Shown: positions 1-9,337, numbered from the stretch's first letter. The stretch: DNA of 64,000 nt from Bacillota bacterium (GCA_023402845.1 JAEYFP010000041.1:62001-126000); one strand, 5' to 3'. Notes: a model not told the origin generated them from the sequence alone. Translations and numbers: made by a program.

Positions 1-636
1 GAACGGGAAAGAGACAATAATCGTAAAGCAGAGCAGATATAAAAGAACTGCCAGATGTAGATTTTGAAAGGGATTCAACCTTTTTTTCCATAAATACAAA
101 GCAAAATTTAAGATACAAAGTAAAGAAAGCCATTTTACAATAGTCGGAGCAGCATTCAGATGATTACCTTGCAGCGCTACGCTTTCAATATGAAAGGATT
201 TATACCCACAGTATTTCACATAAAAATCCATGTCAGAAAGGTTCTTGTTTACAATAACATTTGAAATTTGTGTGGTAGCAGCGCGATTCAGGGAAATGTC
301 ATCACACTCGATCACGTTGGCATCTGCACTGGTAAGACCACATTTGCTTCCGGCACCTGAGACGTATTGTACAGTCATCGTATAAGAGCCTTTAGGAATT
401 GGAACTGCAAGGTGAAACAATATTTTTTCCTCGGCAGAAGAAACAAGTTCTCCGTCTTCGATATCAAACCAATAACCGTCCGATTCCATTCGGCCAATAT
501 GGGGGGTTCCCTCTGAAATCGGCAAGATCATATCTGTAAGGGGTCTTGTTAATAAAAACAAGACTAGAAAGGCGGTAAGGAGAGCTTCAAAGACAATTAA
601 AATTTGTGTACTGTGTGTTCTTATTAAGGATTGCAA
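1..636 (-). CDS. Membrane protein, N-terminal part (runs off window)
   Basis: The minus strand is open from the left edge to about position 669 and codes for at least 212 residues. I place the start at TTG 636 because AGGTGG lies 8 bases upstream; GTG 648 is the alternative. The product begins with a hydrophobic helix (about residues 10-30), continues with an extracytoplasmic stretch of about 130 residues rich in beta-type sequence, then has two further hydrophobic segments near residues 165-182 and 195-212. This order (one helix, outside domain, then more helices) resembles large multi-pass proteins found beside glycan loci, but I do not recognise the family. It is transcribed away from dgt and has its own promoter. 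Confidence 0.6.
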   Translation of the reverse strand, partial: MQSLIRTHSTQILIVFEALLTAFLVLFLLTRPLTDMILPISEGTPHIGRMESDGYWFDIEDGELVSSAEEKILFHLAVPIPKGSYTMTVQYVSGAGSKCGLTSADANVIECDDISLNRAATTQISNVIVNKNLSDMDFYVKYCGYKSFHIESVALQGNHLNAAPTIVKWLSLLCILNFALYLWKKRLNPFQNLHLAVLLYLLCFTIIVSFPF

Positions 637-671
637 TGCGATTACCACCTTTACAAATATTTCTATGGCTT

Positions 672-700
672 ATTATAGAAGATATTTTGTTTTTTGACAA
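672..700 (-). promoter_or_regulatory. Sigma-A promoter of the left-edge membrane protein
   Basis: On the minus strand TTGTCA (700-695) is followed after exactly 17 bases by a perfect TATAAT (677-672). The start codon of the membrane protein gene lies about 35 bases downstream of the -10 box. Confidence 0.7.
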
Positions 701-729
701 GAAAATACCTATTTATTTGCTAAAGAAAA

Positions 730-758
730 TGGACACAAAATACAGAATATGCTATTAT
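730..758 (+). promoter_or_regulatory. Sigma-A promoter of dgt
   Basis: TGGACA (730-735), 17 bases, then TATTAT (753-758) preceded by TGC, which makes an extended -10. Transcription would start near 765, about 40 bases before the dgt ATG. It is back to back with the promoter of the left-edge gene. Confidence 0.65.
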
Positions 759-806
759 CTAGATGGATAAAGTAAAGACTTTAGAACTTGAAGGCGAATA
801 AAATCA

Positions 807-2288
807 ATGAACTGGAATCAGTTGATGAGTCCGGAGCGCATCCGGCAATACACAAAAAAGAAAACGTCCAATGATCTGCGGACAGAATTTGAGATGGATT
901 ACCACAGGATCATTGCAAGCGCGTCGTTCAGACGCCTGCAGGATAAGACACAGGTGTTTCCGCTTGATAAGAGTGATTTTATCAGGACGCGGCTGACACA
1001 TTCTCTTGAGGTATCTTCTCTGGCAAAATCACTCGGACAGAATATTGCAAACAGTATTCTGGTTGGCGGGTTGGATGAGGAATTTACCGTTCAGACGAAA
1101 ATGGATATCTGTGATGTGCTGCAGTGTGCGGGACTTTTGCATGATATCGGGAATCCGCCTTTCGGGCATTTTGGAGAGAGCGCAATTCAGGACTGGTTTA
1201 AAAAAAATCTGCCGCTGCTGAAGTATAACGGAAGGCCGCTGACGGAAATACTGACAAGACAGATGCAGGAGGATTTCTACAATTTTGAAGGTAATACGCA
1301 AGCGCTGCGCGTTGTGACAAAACTGCACTTTCTTGTGGATGAAAATGGCATGAATCTGACAAAGGCGCTGCTGGGTACAATTATGAAGTACCCCGGTTCT
1401 TCACTCGAAATAGGATATCATAAAAAAGATCCGGAGCGTGACATCAAACGAAAGAAAATGGGATATTTTTATGCCGACAGAGAAACTTACCAGTCTGTTC
1501 AGGATGCGACAGGAACGAACGGCAGCAGGCACCCGCTTGCCTTTGCATTGGAGGCTGCGGATGATATTGCTTATAAGACGGCAGATATTGAGGATGCGGT
1601 AAAAAAAGGTTGCCTGTCCTATGAGAAGCTTGTGCAGGAATTGAAGACTGCCCTGGACGCAGCAAAAATCACAGAATTTATTGGAACCGGTGCAGGAGAG
1701 GGACAAGCGGACGGCACTATAGAAGCATATCAAAAGCTGGTTGACAAATTGGAGCGCAATCACCGGAAAGCGATCGAGAAGGTGTATGAAAATCCCGAGC
1801 TGTACGCGGTGCAAAATTGGGTTGTTTCCGTGCAGGGAGCGATGCTGAGTTATGCAGCGGAAGGCTTCACAAAGCATTATGCCGAGATCATGTCCGGTAC
1901 CTATAAAAAAGAGTTGATCAAGGAAACGGACGGCGATCTGCTGATGGAGACGCTTGGAGATATTGCATACCGCTATGCATTTATCTCGAAACCCATCCTG
2001 AAGCTGGAAGTGTCGGCGGACGCGATTTTTGATTTCCTGCTTACCAGATTTACGGAAGCATTTCTGTATTATGATACACCCGAATGGAATGACCGTGCGA
2101 CGGCAGTCAATGAAAAAATGACATTACTCATTTCGGAAAATTATAAACGAATCTATCAGACCTATTCCAGGGATAAGGATGAGGCCGAGAGACTGTATTT
2201 GCGGCTGCTGCTGGTGACTGATTATGTGTGCGGCATGACGGACAGCTACGCGAAGCGGATGTATCAGGAACTGAGGGGAATCGAATAG
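807..2288 (+). CDS. dgt: Deoxyguanosinetriphosphate triphosphohydrolase (dNTPase)
   Basis: A 493-residue cytosolic HD-domain enzyme that hydrolyses dGTP (and in many relatives other dNTPs) to the nucleoside and triphosphate. The family hallmarks are present: the N-terminal SFRRLQDKTQV segment, TRLTHSLEV with the first metal-ligand His (about residue 65), and LLHDIGNPPFGHFGE with the His-Asp pair at about 112-113. A further long helical region carries ALEAADDIAY with the last metal-ligand Asp. Length fits the dgt type 1 family. The ribosome site is weak (GAAGG about 12 bases upstream). It has its own promoter and is followed by a separate promoter, so it is probably monocistronic and marks the left chromosomal flank of the polysaccharide locus. 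Confidence 0.93.
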   Translation: MNWNQLMSPERIRQYTKKKTSNDLRTEFEMDYHRIIASASFRRLQDKTQVFPLDKSDFIRTRLTHSLEVSSLAKSLGQNIANSILVGGLDEEFTVQTKMDICDVLQCAGLLHDIGNPPFGHFGESAIQDWFKKNLPLLKYNGRPLTEILTRQMQEDFYNFEGNTQALRVVTKLHFLVDENGMNLTKALLGTIMKYPGSSLEIGYHKKDPERDIKRKKMGYFYADRETYQSVQDATGTNGSRHPLAFALEAADDIAYKTADIEDAVKKGCLSYEKLVQELKTALDAAKITEFIGTGAGEGQADGTIEAYQKLVDKLERNHRKAIEKVYENPELYAVQNWVVSVQGAMLSYAAEGFTKHYAEIMSGTYKKELIKETDGDLLMETLGDIAYRYAFISKPILKLEVSADAIFDFLLTRFTEAFLYYDTPEWNDRATAVNEKMTLLISENYKRIYQTYSRDKDEAERLYLRLLLVTDYVCGMTDSYAKRMYQELRGIE

Positions 2289-2298
2289 GCGCCCCGGT

Positions 2299-2327
2299 TT
2301 GACAATCTACAGTAAATCGGCTAGAAT
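2299..2327 (+). promoter_or_regulatory. Main promoter of the first polysaccharide operon
   Basis: TTGACA (2299-2304), 17 bases, TAGAAT (2322-2327). The expected start near 2334 leaves a 24-base leader with AGAGG before the ATG at 2358. No hairpin or attenuator is visible in this short leader. Confidence 0.75.
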
Positions 2328-2357
2328 GAAAAACATTAAGATATAAGAGGTAAATTC

Positions 2358-3074
2358 ATGGCAATCAGCGTAGTTTTATTGGCATATAAAGAAGCAGAAA
2401 ACCTAAGGGTGCTGTTACCGCAAATTCACAGTAAAATGAAAGAAATCGGAGAGGCCTATGAAATTCTTGTGATCGATTCGGCAACGCCTTTTGATGATAC
2501 AAAAGCGGTGTGTGAAACCCATGGCGCTGTTTATATTCCGCAGGAAGAGCCGCATTATGGGGGCGCCTTCCGTACGGGCATCAAATATGCAAACTATGAA
2601 AAGCTTCAGACTTTAGATGCGGACGGTTCCCATAACCCTTCTGCCATGCCGGAGATCTACAGGAAATTTGAGGAGGGCAATGATATCGTAATCGGTTCCC
2701 GTTATGTGGAGGGAGGCATTACGCATGATGCAAAAAGTTCCATTTGGATGTCTCATTTATTGAATGGTGTGATGCGAAGGTGTATCGGAGTCAAGGCAAA
2801 GGATATATCTACGGCATACAGATTGTATGATGCAAAGCTTTTAAAAGCGGTAACGCTGAAAGAAGAAAATTATGACGTCCTTCAGGAAGTGATATTAAAA
2901 ATGAAAATCAAGAAGAAGGAGCAGCAGAAAGGAACGTTAAAGATAGGTGAAATTCCCATTGAATTTGAAAAACGGATGTATGGGGAATCCAAAAGAAAGC
3001 TGCTGAAATTTATAATCAGTTATGTTATGACAGTATTTAAGCTGTTGCATATCCGCTTAAAGGGGAAAAGTTAA
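2358..3074 (+). CDS. GT2 polyprenyl-phosphate sugar synthase (DPM1-like)
   Basis: A 238-residue glycosyltransferase family 2 protein of the dolichyl-phosphate-mannose synthase type. The N-terminal SVVLLAYKEAENL, the VIDSATPFDDT region and the LDADGSH metal-binding motif (about residues 90-96) are clear, followed by IVIGSRYVEGG, which is typical of DPM-like enzymes. There is no C-terminal transmembrane pair, so it resembles the short soluble DPM class. Such enzymes load a sugar from a nucleotide donor onto polyprenyl phosphate at the inner membrane face. The next gene, whose start overlaps the stop by one base, is a GT39 membrane transferase that uses exactly this kind of donor, so the two likely work as a pair. 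First gene of the operon. Confidence 0.85.
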   Translation: MAISVVLLAYKEAENLRVLLPQIHSKMKEIGEAYEILVIDSATPFDDTKAVCETHGAVYIPQEEPHYGGAFRTGIKYANYEKLQTLDADGSHNPSAMPEIYRKFEEGNDIVIGSRYVEGGITHDAKSSIWMSHLLNGVMRRCIGVKAKDISTAYRLYDAKLLKAVTLKEENYDVLQEVILKMKIKKKEQQKGTLKIGEIPIEFEKRMYGESKRKLLKFIISYVMTVFKLLHIRLKGKS

Positions 3075-4552
3075 TGACAGTGCAGGAAAATGCAAAAAAA
3101 GGGGCAGATAAAAGGGGCTATGTAATAATTGGACTCCTATCCCTGGTTTATTTTATTTATATGCTGGTTTTTTGTGATTTAAGATCCCTATGGATGGATG
3201 ATCTGGCACAGATTCAAATTGCTGTCCAATCAACAATTCCTGATATGATCAGAGAGACGATCAGTCTGGACAATAATCCCCCGCTGTTTCATTTATTGTC
3301 TTTCTTTTGGATTAGAATTGTACCTTATGGGACAGGCTGGCTGAAGCTGATCAATATTATTTTCGTCAGTATCGGCCTGTATCTTTGCGGCTTGATTTCA
3401 TTTGAAATCCGAGGCAGATCGGCAGGTATTATCTGTGTGCTATTGGGTCTGCTTCATAGAGGAGTCGTATCACTGGCAGCATATACGTTCAGGCCTTATG
3501 GCTTGTATTTTTGTATATCAGCGCTTATGCTTTTTCTTTATATCAGGAGCCGCAATCAGCTTACGAAACAAAACAATTTATTATTTATGGTTAGTATGAT
3601 ACTGGCGGTATATACACATTATTTTGCAGTGCTGCTTTGTATCTGTTTTTTTATGATTGATATTTTTTTAATTTTGAATAAACGTCTGAAATTAATAGAT
3701 TTATTCCCTTATCCGGCTGCGGCGCTGTCCCTGATTCCATGGCTGGCAATTATTGTACAGGGCTCTTTGAATAGATTAAAGAATTTTTGGCCTCAGAAGC
3801 CGGATATTAAGGCACTTGCGAATATGCTCTATGAGCTGTTGGGGTATGATAAAGTTCTGGTGCTGCTTGTCATTGCGGCAGGACTGCTTGTATTTTTTTA
3901 CTTGATAGAGGCGATTATAAAAAAGAAGCAGACCGTTTCTTTGCTGTTTGATTTGTGTTTGCTGTGCATACCTGTATGTATGATTTTAAGTGTTTATTTT
4001 GTATCAAAATATGCAGGAGGTTTTACTTCATTATTTGTTACCCGCTATTTTGTGAGTGTGATTCCGTTTATTATGGTGCTGTGCGGGGTTGGTTTTTCCA
4101 TGGTTTATGATACATTCATTAATAAAATAAAGGGACGTGGTGTCCGCTTCTTAAGCACATTATTGCTGCTGGCAGTCTGTGCGGTTTTCTTTTATCGAAG
4201 TCTGAATAAGACAGTTGTATTTGAAACAATGTTTAATGAGCCGTTTAAAGAGGTTTCCGCATATCTGATGTCTCAGGAGGATATCAATAAACGGAATGTT
4301 CTGGTATATAATACATGTAACGAACTTCAGGAGGGCTGGAACTATTACCTTTCGAAGGGCGGGACACGTGATTCACTTCCGGTTGTTTGGGGAGAGCTTA
4401 CAGGGAATCATCTAGAGGGGATCGACAAGGTTTATGTAGCGGTTTTACACCTTCCATTCACGGAGGAAGCGAAAGCAGTACTGAAGGATAACGGATATCA
4501 GTTAACCGAAACGATGGAGAGTATTCCTGTTCAAATTTATGAAAAGAAGTAA
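3074..4552 (+). CDS. GT39-type integral membrane glycosyltransferase
   Basis: A 492-residue protein with about ten hydrophobic helices. After the first helix comes the outside loop SLWMDDLAQIQ with an acidic pair (Asp42-Asp43), followed by DNNPPLFHLLSFFW, the arrangement seen in the PMT/ArnT-like GT-C superfamily (PMT_2). These enzymes take a sugar from polyprenyl phosphate and transfer it outside the membrane. The C-terminal 100 residues are a soluble extracytoplasmic tail. The start ATG overlaps the stop of the DPM-like gene (TAATG), which suggests translational coupling and a donor-user pair. The acceptor cannot be told from sequence. Confidence 0.8.
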   Translation: MTVQENAKKGADKRGYVIIGLLSLVYFIYMLVFCDLRSLWMDDLAQIQIAVQSTIPDMIRETISLDNNPPLFHLLSFFWIRIVPYGTGWLKLINIIFVSIGLYLCGLISFEIRGRSAGIICVLLGLLHRGVVSLAAYTFRPYGLYFCISALMLFLYIRSRNQLTKQNNLLFMVSMILAVYTHYFAVLLCICFFMIDIFLILNKRLKLIDLFPYPAAALSLIPWLAIIVQGSLNRLKNFWPQKPDIKALANMLYELLGYDKVLVLLVIAAGLLVFFYLIEAIIKKKQTVSLLFDLCLLCIPVCMILSVYFVSKYAGGFTSLFVTRYFVSVIPFIMVLCGVGFSMVYDTFINKIKGRGVRFLSTLLLLAVCAVFFYRSLNKTVVFETMFNEPFKEVSAYLMSQEDINKRNVLVYNTCNELQEGWNYYLSKGGTRDSLPVVWGELTGNHLEGIDKVYVAVLHLPFTEEAKAVLKDNGYQLTETMESIPVQIYEKK

Positions 4553-4574
4553 CAACTAATAAAGGAGAATGAGT

Positions 4575-5537
4575 ATGTCCAGAATACTGATTACAGGTTT
4601 TTCAGGGTTTGTCAGTCATCATTTTTTAGAATACCTATATCAAAATAAGATTTCAACGGATGTTTATGGATTGGATTTAAGAGAGCCTTCATTTGCTTAT
4701 AGTGAATATGCGAAGGTACTGAGCATTCGTTTTAAGGTCATTAATTTATTGAATATCGAAGAATTGCGTGAATTATTTACAGAATTTACGCCGGATTATA
4801 TATTGCATTTAGCCTCCTTCAGCAGTGTGGCATATAGCTGGAGGCATCCTGCCGAGAGCTTTTCGAACAATACAAATATATTTTTAAATTTAGCGGCTAC
4901 GGTCAGTGAGTTTAACAGTAACTGCAGAATTCTGTCTGTCGGGTCATCGGAAGAGTATGGTAATGTTTTTGCGTCCGATCTGCCGCTTACAGAGGAGAGT
5001 ATTCTAAAGCCTGTCAGTCCGTATGCCGTTGCCAGAGTATCCCAGGAAATGTTATCAAAGGTATATGTGGACAGCTATCATTTAAACATTATTCTGACCC
5101 GCTCATTTAATCATATTGGCGTGTGGCAGGATGAACGATTTGTGATTTCAAGTTTTATTAACAGGGCATTGGATTTGAAAAAGGCGGGTTTAAAAGAGGG
5201 TACGATTGAAACCGGAGATCTGATGATTGTCAGGGATTTTGTGGATGTGCGGGATGTTGTGAGAGCGTATCATTTGCTGCTTATGAAAGGAAAATGCGGT
5301 GAGGTTTACAATATATGCGCAGGCAAGGGAGTCAAGCTTAAAACAGTAATAGATATCATCGGGGAACAAGTGGGAATTAAGATTCACACAAGGATCAATC
5401 CGGAATATATTCGGTTAAATGACAATAAGGAAATGATTGGTTCTTTTGATAAAATTAAAAGAGAACTTGGGTGGGAACCACAGATTGATTTTGAGCAGAC
5501 GATTAAGGAAATGATAGCAGATATGGAAGGAAAATAA
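4575..5537 (+). CDS. SDR of the GDP-6-deoxy-4-keto-mannose reductase (Rmd) type
   Basis: A 320-residue extended short-chain dehydrogenase. I choose ATG 4575 because AAAGGAG ends 7 bases upstream; the ATG at 4569 almost touches that site. Motifs such as SVGSSEEYG, TRSFNHIG and VRDFVDVRDVVRAY match Rmd and GDP-mannose 4,6-dehydratase relatives, which would make GDP-D-rhamnose or a related sugar from GDP-4-keto-6-deoxymannose. Two key positions are unusual: the third Gly of the dinucleotide motif is Ser (GFSGFVS), and the catalytic YxxxK reads YAVAR, so Lys is replaced by Arg. Activity is therefore uncertain. Sits between the GT39 gene and a run of GT2/GT4 genes in the same operon. Confidence 0.78.
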   Translation: MSRILITGFSGFVSHHFLEYLYQNKISTDVYGLDLREPSFAYSEYAKVLSIRFKVINLLNIEELRELFTEFTPDYILHLASFSSVAYSWRHPAESFSNNTNIFLNLAATVSEFNSNCRILSVGSSEEYGNVFASDLPLTEESILKPVSPYAVARVSQEMLSKVYVDSYHLNIILTRSFNHIGVWQDERFVISSFINRALDLKKAGLKEGTIETGDLMIVRDFVDVRDVVRAYHLLLMKGKCGEVYNICAGKGVKLKTVIDIIGEQVGIKIHTRINPEYIRLNDNKEMIGSFDKIKRELGWEPQIDFEQTIKEMIADMEGK

Positions 5538-5553
5538 GGGGGCCGAACTTTTA

Positions 5554-6345
5554 ATGCAGCGATCTTTGTCAGTTATCATACCTAATTATAATAATGGCAG
5601 ATATTTGCCTAAGTGTCTTGACAGTGTGCTGATGCAGACGTATCCGGTTAGGGAGATTATTGTATTTGATGATGCGTCTACAGATTTATCCAAAGAGATC
5701 CTTAAGGATTATGAGAAACGATATCCTGCGATTAAGGCGATTTACTCAAATGAAAATGTCGGCGTTTCTATAGCACGGGATACCGCGATCAAAAAGGTGA
5801 CCGCAGACTATGTAACAATGCTCGATGCAGATGATTTTTACTGGGATCAGGACAAGCTTGCAAGAGAGATGGATCTTGTAAATGATACACAAGAGCAAAT
5901 ATGTACATTTTCCCAGACGATCAAGGTTAATGAGAAGGGAATTCCCTATCGAGCTGTAACACACAGGCATATTGGGAGGTTTGTCCGGTGGAAGACGGTC
6001 ACACGTCTATATGGAATCTATGCCCCGAGAGATTACTGTTTTCCAAAGCAGATTTATCTGGAACTCGGCGGATATGTGCCGGATATGAATTTGTATGAGG
6101 ACTGGGAATTAAATCTGAGACTGATGTCTGAATGCCGTTTTATTTATTCGGGCGGTTATGGAACCGCTTACCGGCAAAAAGAGGGCGGACTTTCCGGAGT
6201 CGATGCAAAGCGTCATTTGGAGGCAAAAAAAAGAGCATTTTCTAATAATAAAAACCGGCTGTGTTATACTGTTTTGGAAGAGGCGGTATTTTATTCCCTG
6301 CTTTATTTTAATTATCTGAGAAAAGTGATAAGAGCGGAAAAGTAA
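5554..6345 (+). CDS. GT2 glycosyltransferase
   Basis: A 263-residue GT-A fold protein with the N-terminal LSVIIPNYNNGRYL, VFDDASTD and the DXD motif LDADD (about residues 90-94), then the MNLYEDWELNLRL segment with the acidic residues often used as catalytic base. It should add one sugar from a nucleotide donor to a lipid-linked acceptor in the cytosol. It is closely similar in layout to the N-terminal half of the GT2-GT61 fusion at 16305, including the PRDYCF and LGGYxxDMNLYED segments, so the two are probably paralogues. AAGGGGG about 11 bases upstream serves as ribosome site. Donor and linkage are unknown. Confidence 0.85.
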   Translation: MQRSLSVIIPNYNNGRYLPKCLDSVLMQTYPVREIIVFDDASTDLSKEILKDYEKRYPAIKAIYSNENVGVSIARDTAIKKVTADYVTMLDADDFYWDQDKLAREMDLVNDTQEQICTFSQTIKVNEKGIPYRAVTHRHIGRFVRWKTVTRLYGIYAPRDYCFPKQIYLELGGYVPDMNLYEDWELNLRLMSECRFIYSGGYGTAYRQKEGGLSGVDAKRHLEAKKRAFSNNKNRLCYTVLEEAVFYSLLYFNYLRKVIRAEK

Positions 6346-7226
6346 TGAAAAAAGTATGTATTGTAATCGTGAATTATAATGGTGCAAGCTATCAAAATGA
6401 GGCAGTTGAGAGCCTGTATGCCATGGACGAGCAGGATTTTGATATTCTGATTGTGGATAATCATTCGACAGACGGCTCAGCAGATATGACGCAAAAAAAA
6501 TGGTCCTCCGTGATTGTTTTAAAACAGGGAGAAAATCTTGGGTTTGCAGGGGGCAGTAATGTCGGAATTGAATACAGTATTTTACAAGGATATCAATATA
6601 CGCTATTGATCAACAATGATGTGGTTGTAGATCAATGGCTTTTGAGTCAACTGCTGAAATATGCCAATGATGATGTGATTACAGTACCGAAGATTTATTT
6701 TTATGATAAGCCCGACACAATATGGTATGCGGGAGGCGAGATCCGGTGGAACCGCCTTGAGACGCATAACATTGGCTATGCAGAAACTGATCGGGGGCAG
6801 TATGAATGTGTGAGGGAAATAGATTTTCTGAACGGCTGCTGCATGCTTATTAAAAATACGATTTTTAATAGAATCGGAAAATTTGATGAAAAATTCTTTC
6901 TGTATTTTGAAGATACAGATTTCGGTTTGCGGGCACAGGAGGCGGGAAAGCGGATATTATATGTTCCGGATGCAAAAATGTGGCATAAGGTGAGTAGCTC
7001 CGCTGGAGGCGAGGATTCTAAGATGCAGGTTTATTACATGAACCGAAACCGGCTATATTTTGCAAAAAAGCATTCGGGGAAATTTGGGTTTCGAGCACGC
7101 CTTTATGCCGGTCTGAAGGCATTTGTAAAATGGGCTGTGTCCCCTGCTTATAAAAAAAATGACCGTTATATCAGGAAAGCATATATGGATTATCGTGAAG
7201 GAAAGATGGGAAAGGGCAGTCTATGA
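6345..7226 (+). CDS. GT2 glycosyltransferase, rhamnosyltransferase (WbbL) type
   Basis: A 293-residue GT2 protein of the WbbL/RfbF-like group, recognised by CIVIVNYNGASYQ, LIVDNHSTDGS, NLGFAGGSNVG, the metal site INNDVVVD in place of DXD, and DFLNGCCMLIK followed by FFLYFEDTDFGLRA. Members commonly add rhamnose or other deoxysugars to lipid-linked intermediates; the substrate is not certain here. Its ATG overlaps the stop of the previous gene (TAATG), and its own stop overlaps the start of the next gene (ATGA), so it is tightly coupled inside the operon. Confidence 0.84.
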   Translation: MKKVCIVIVNYNGASYQNEAVESLYAMDEQDFDILIVDNHSTDGSADMTQKKWSSVIVLKQGENLGFAGGSNVGIEYSILQGYQYTLLINNDVVVDQWLLSQLLKYANDDVITVPKIYFYDKPDTIWYAGGEIRWNRLETHNIGYAETDRGQYECVREIDFLNGCCMLIKNTIFNRIGKFDEKFFLYFEDTDFGLRAQEAGKRILYVPDAKMWHKVSSSAGGEDSKMQVYYMNRNRLYFAKKHSGKFGFRARLYAGLKAFVKWAVSPAYKKNDRYIRKAYMDYREGKMGKGSL

Positions 7227-8335
7227 ATCAATCAGGACCTCATTTTGTAACACTATTTCCGAGATGCAGAAATACAGAACTTTTAAAGGATGTAGGAATG
7301 ATTCCGTATTGTTTATACAAAAAATACGGTTTTCGAAGCAGCATTGCGTGTTATCAAAACGAAGAGGACTATTCTTATTTGAAAAATGAAGTAAAAGGGC
7401 TGACACTGGAGATTATTCCTGTTAAATTTCATTCTGTACTGTTGGACGGTATTTGGTATCTATTAAAAAATGCAAAAAAGATTGAAATTCTAAATGTCTA
7501 TCATTTGATTTTAAGTGAAAGCTTTATTTGGATTTGGATATACAGATTGCTGAATTCAAAGGGCTTTATTTATTTAAAACTTGATTTGGATTTTATTGGG
7601 ATGCGGGAGCATGAGCGGGATCATACCGTAAAAAAAATGCTTAAAAAACGTATTTTAAAACGAATCAATTTAATTTCGGCAGAAAGCGAACCTATTTGTG
7701 TACGTATGGAAAACCTGTATGGAATACCTGTGAAACACATTCCAAATGGCTTTTACAGGAGCGGCCATGATTACTCCGTTATCAGGAAAGAAAACATTTT
7801 TCTGACAGTAGGAAGACTGGGCACCCGGCAGAAGGCGACAGAAGTATTATTGGAAGCTTTTGCAAGGTCAGCGGATCAACATAATTGGAGTTTGCGGCTT
7901 GTGGGGGGAGTAGAGCCTGATTTTCAAAGTACGGTGGAACAATTTTATAAAAAATTCCCCCAGCTGAAGGATCGGGTTGTTTTTACAGGCATGATGAAAG
8001 ACAAAGAACGGCTGATGAAGGAATATGCCAGGGCAAAGGTATTTTTGCTGCCATCGCGATGGGAGAGTTATGGAATCGTACTTACTGAAGCTATGAGTCA
8101 AGGTTGTTATGTAATTGTCAGCGATAAAGTTCCGCCGGCAGATGAGTTGACAGAAGGCGGAAAATTCGGGGCAATCGTTAAGTCTGATGACGCACATGCT
8201 CTTGCAGACGTGATTGTGGCAGCTGCGAAAAATACGGAAATTGACATCCTTTCAGATCTTATTCGAAGCCGCACCAGAGAAAATAATGACTGGAATAAAA
8301 TCTGTGAGGAATTATATACGGCTCTTACGTTTTAA
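7223..8335 (+). CDS. GT4 glycosyltransferase
   Basis: A 370-residue GT-B fold enzyme. The C-terminal donor domain has FLTVGRLGTRQKATEVLLEA, then FLLPSRWESYGIVLTEAMS with the E-x7-E motif, and GxYVIVSDKVPPADEL, all typical of GT4 retaining transferases. The N-terminal acceptor domain is divergent and lacks a recognisable glycine loop. It starts with an ATGA overlap to the upstream GT2 gene. Its last 24 bases overlap the 3' end of the convergent acyltransferase gene on the other strand. Acts in the cytosol on a lipid-linked glycan; specificity unknown. Confidence 0.84.
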   Translation: MNQSGPHFVTLFPRCRNTELLKDVGMIPYCLYKKYGFRSSIACYQNEEDYSYLKNEVKGLTLEIIPVKFHSVLLDGIWYLLKNAKKIEILNVYHLILSESFIWIWIYRLLNSKGFIYLKLDLDFIGMREHERDHTVKKMLKKRILKRINLISAESEPICVRMENLYGIPVKHIPNGFYRSGHDYSVIRKENIFLTVGRLGTRQKATEVLLEAFARSADQHNWSLRLVGGVEPDFQSTVEQFYKKFPQLKDRVVFTGMMKDKERLMKEYARAKVFLLPSRWESYGIVLTEAMSQGCYVIVSDKVPPADELTEGGKFGAIVKSDDAHALADVIVAAAKNTEIDILSDLIRSRTRENNDWNKICEELYTALTF

Positions 8336-9337
8336 TAAGCTTTCCATAGGTTTCTCTATGAAAAACAGGGAAAGCCCGGTGAGCAGGCAGGAAACCAGAA
8401 GCAGAATGACAAGTACGAAAGAGGAGTCCTTCGAAAATTGAAAATGAATAAGTACATTCATTACTGCAAAATGATATAAAAAAATACCATAAGAAAAATC
8501 ATATTTGATTCTGTGCGCGCCTAATCGGTAAGCAAGGGCAAATGTAATCAATGATACAAAAATACCCGTAAACGGGTCACAGTAGAACCATATGGTCAAA
8601 TAACCTTGAACATTGAAAAGACATCCGGCAAGATAAATGCCTGTTATGAGATACCAATACTTTACAAGAATAGGTATTACTTTATCTCGAAAGGTGAATA
8701 AATAGGTTCCGATCAGGACAATGTAAAAATAAGGGATAAATGTCCGACCCATTAGACTGGATAAGGTTTCAGGTAATACGAAACGGCTCAGATAGCCGCA
8801 TAGGATGTTGATCAACATAAAAAAAGCTATCAGCAGCAGATATTTTAGCTGATTCCACTTTTTGATAACGGGATGAATCAACATAATAACAACATAAAAC
8901 TGTAAAATTACAAAAATTGACCACAGACTTCCGTTGATACTTCCGGAAGCATATCCGCTTAAATAATTCGGTGTTACATGGAAAGCAAAAATAGTAGTTA
9001 AGCAAAAGATCACACTGTCTTTCAGTGACGGATAAACAGGATAAATAATCAAAATGACAGCTGCATTCAGAATGACGCATATCCAATAGGGAGGAAGAAT
9101 GCGAATGAAGCGTTTTTTAAGGTATTCAATAGGGTTTTTGCTGTGTTCTAATGAAGCACAGACTAAAAAGCCTGAAATTGTAAAGAAAATCAGGACACCG
9201 GGAAACCAGTTCATGAGAGGTATCGGATTTTGCGGCAAGCCCCTGTAAAAGAGATAATAATGCCCCAGAAGTACTTGAAGGGCGGCAAAGAGCCGGAGAA
9301 AATCTAATGAATTATGTTTGTAATCAATGGTGGCCAT
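8312..9337 (-). CDS. Acyltransferase family 3 membrane protein (OafA-like)
   Basis: A 341-residue protein with about ten hydrophobic helices. The start LDFLRLFAALQVLLGHYYLF carries the R...H pattern of acyltransferase family 3, followed by FFTISGFLVCASLEHS and an early KRFIRILPPYW segment. Such proteins move acetyl or similar groups onto surface sugars. I place the start at 9337 (GGAGA 5-6 bases upstream) instead of 9394, because a perfect promoter occupies 9366-9394. The gene is the only one reversed in this part of the locus, is driven by its own consensus promoter and runs tail to tail into the GT4 gene with a 24-base coding overlap. It may be an inserted decoration gene. Confidence 0.86.
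   Translation of the reverse strand: MATIDYKHNSLDFLRLFAALQVLLGHYYLFYRGLPQNPIPLMNWFPGVLIFFTISGFLVCASLEHSKNPIEYLKKRFIRILPPYWICVILNAAVILIIYPVYPSLKDSVIFCLTTIFAFHVTPNYLSGYASGSINGSLWSIFVILQFYVVIMLIHPVIKKWNQLKYLLLIAFFMLINILCGYLSRFVLPETLSSLMGRTFIPYFYIVLIGTYLFTFRDKVIPILVKYWYLITGIYLAGCLFNVQGYLTIWFYCDPFTGIFVSLITFALAYRLGAHRIKYDFSYGIFLYHFAVMNVLIHFQFSKDSSFVLVILLLVSCLLTGLSLFFIEKPMESLLKRKSRI

Noticed and set aside
694..699. TTGACA on the plus strand as the dgt -35 box
   Set aside because: No -10 box follows at 16-18 bases; the site overlaps the -35 box of the divergent minus-strand promoter, and the pair at 730-758 fits dgt better.
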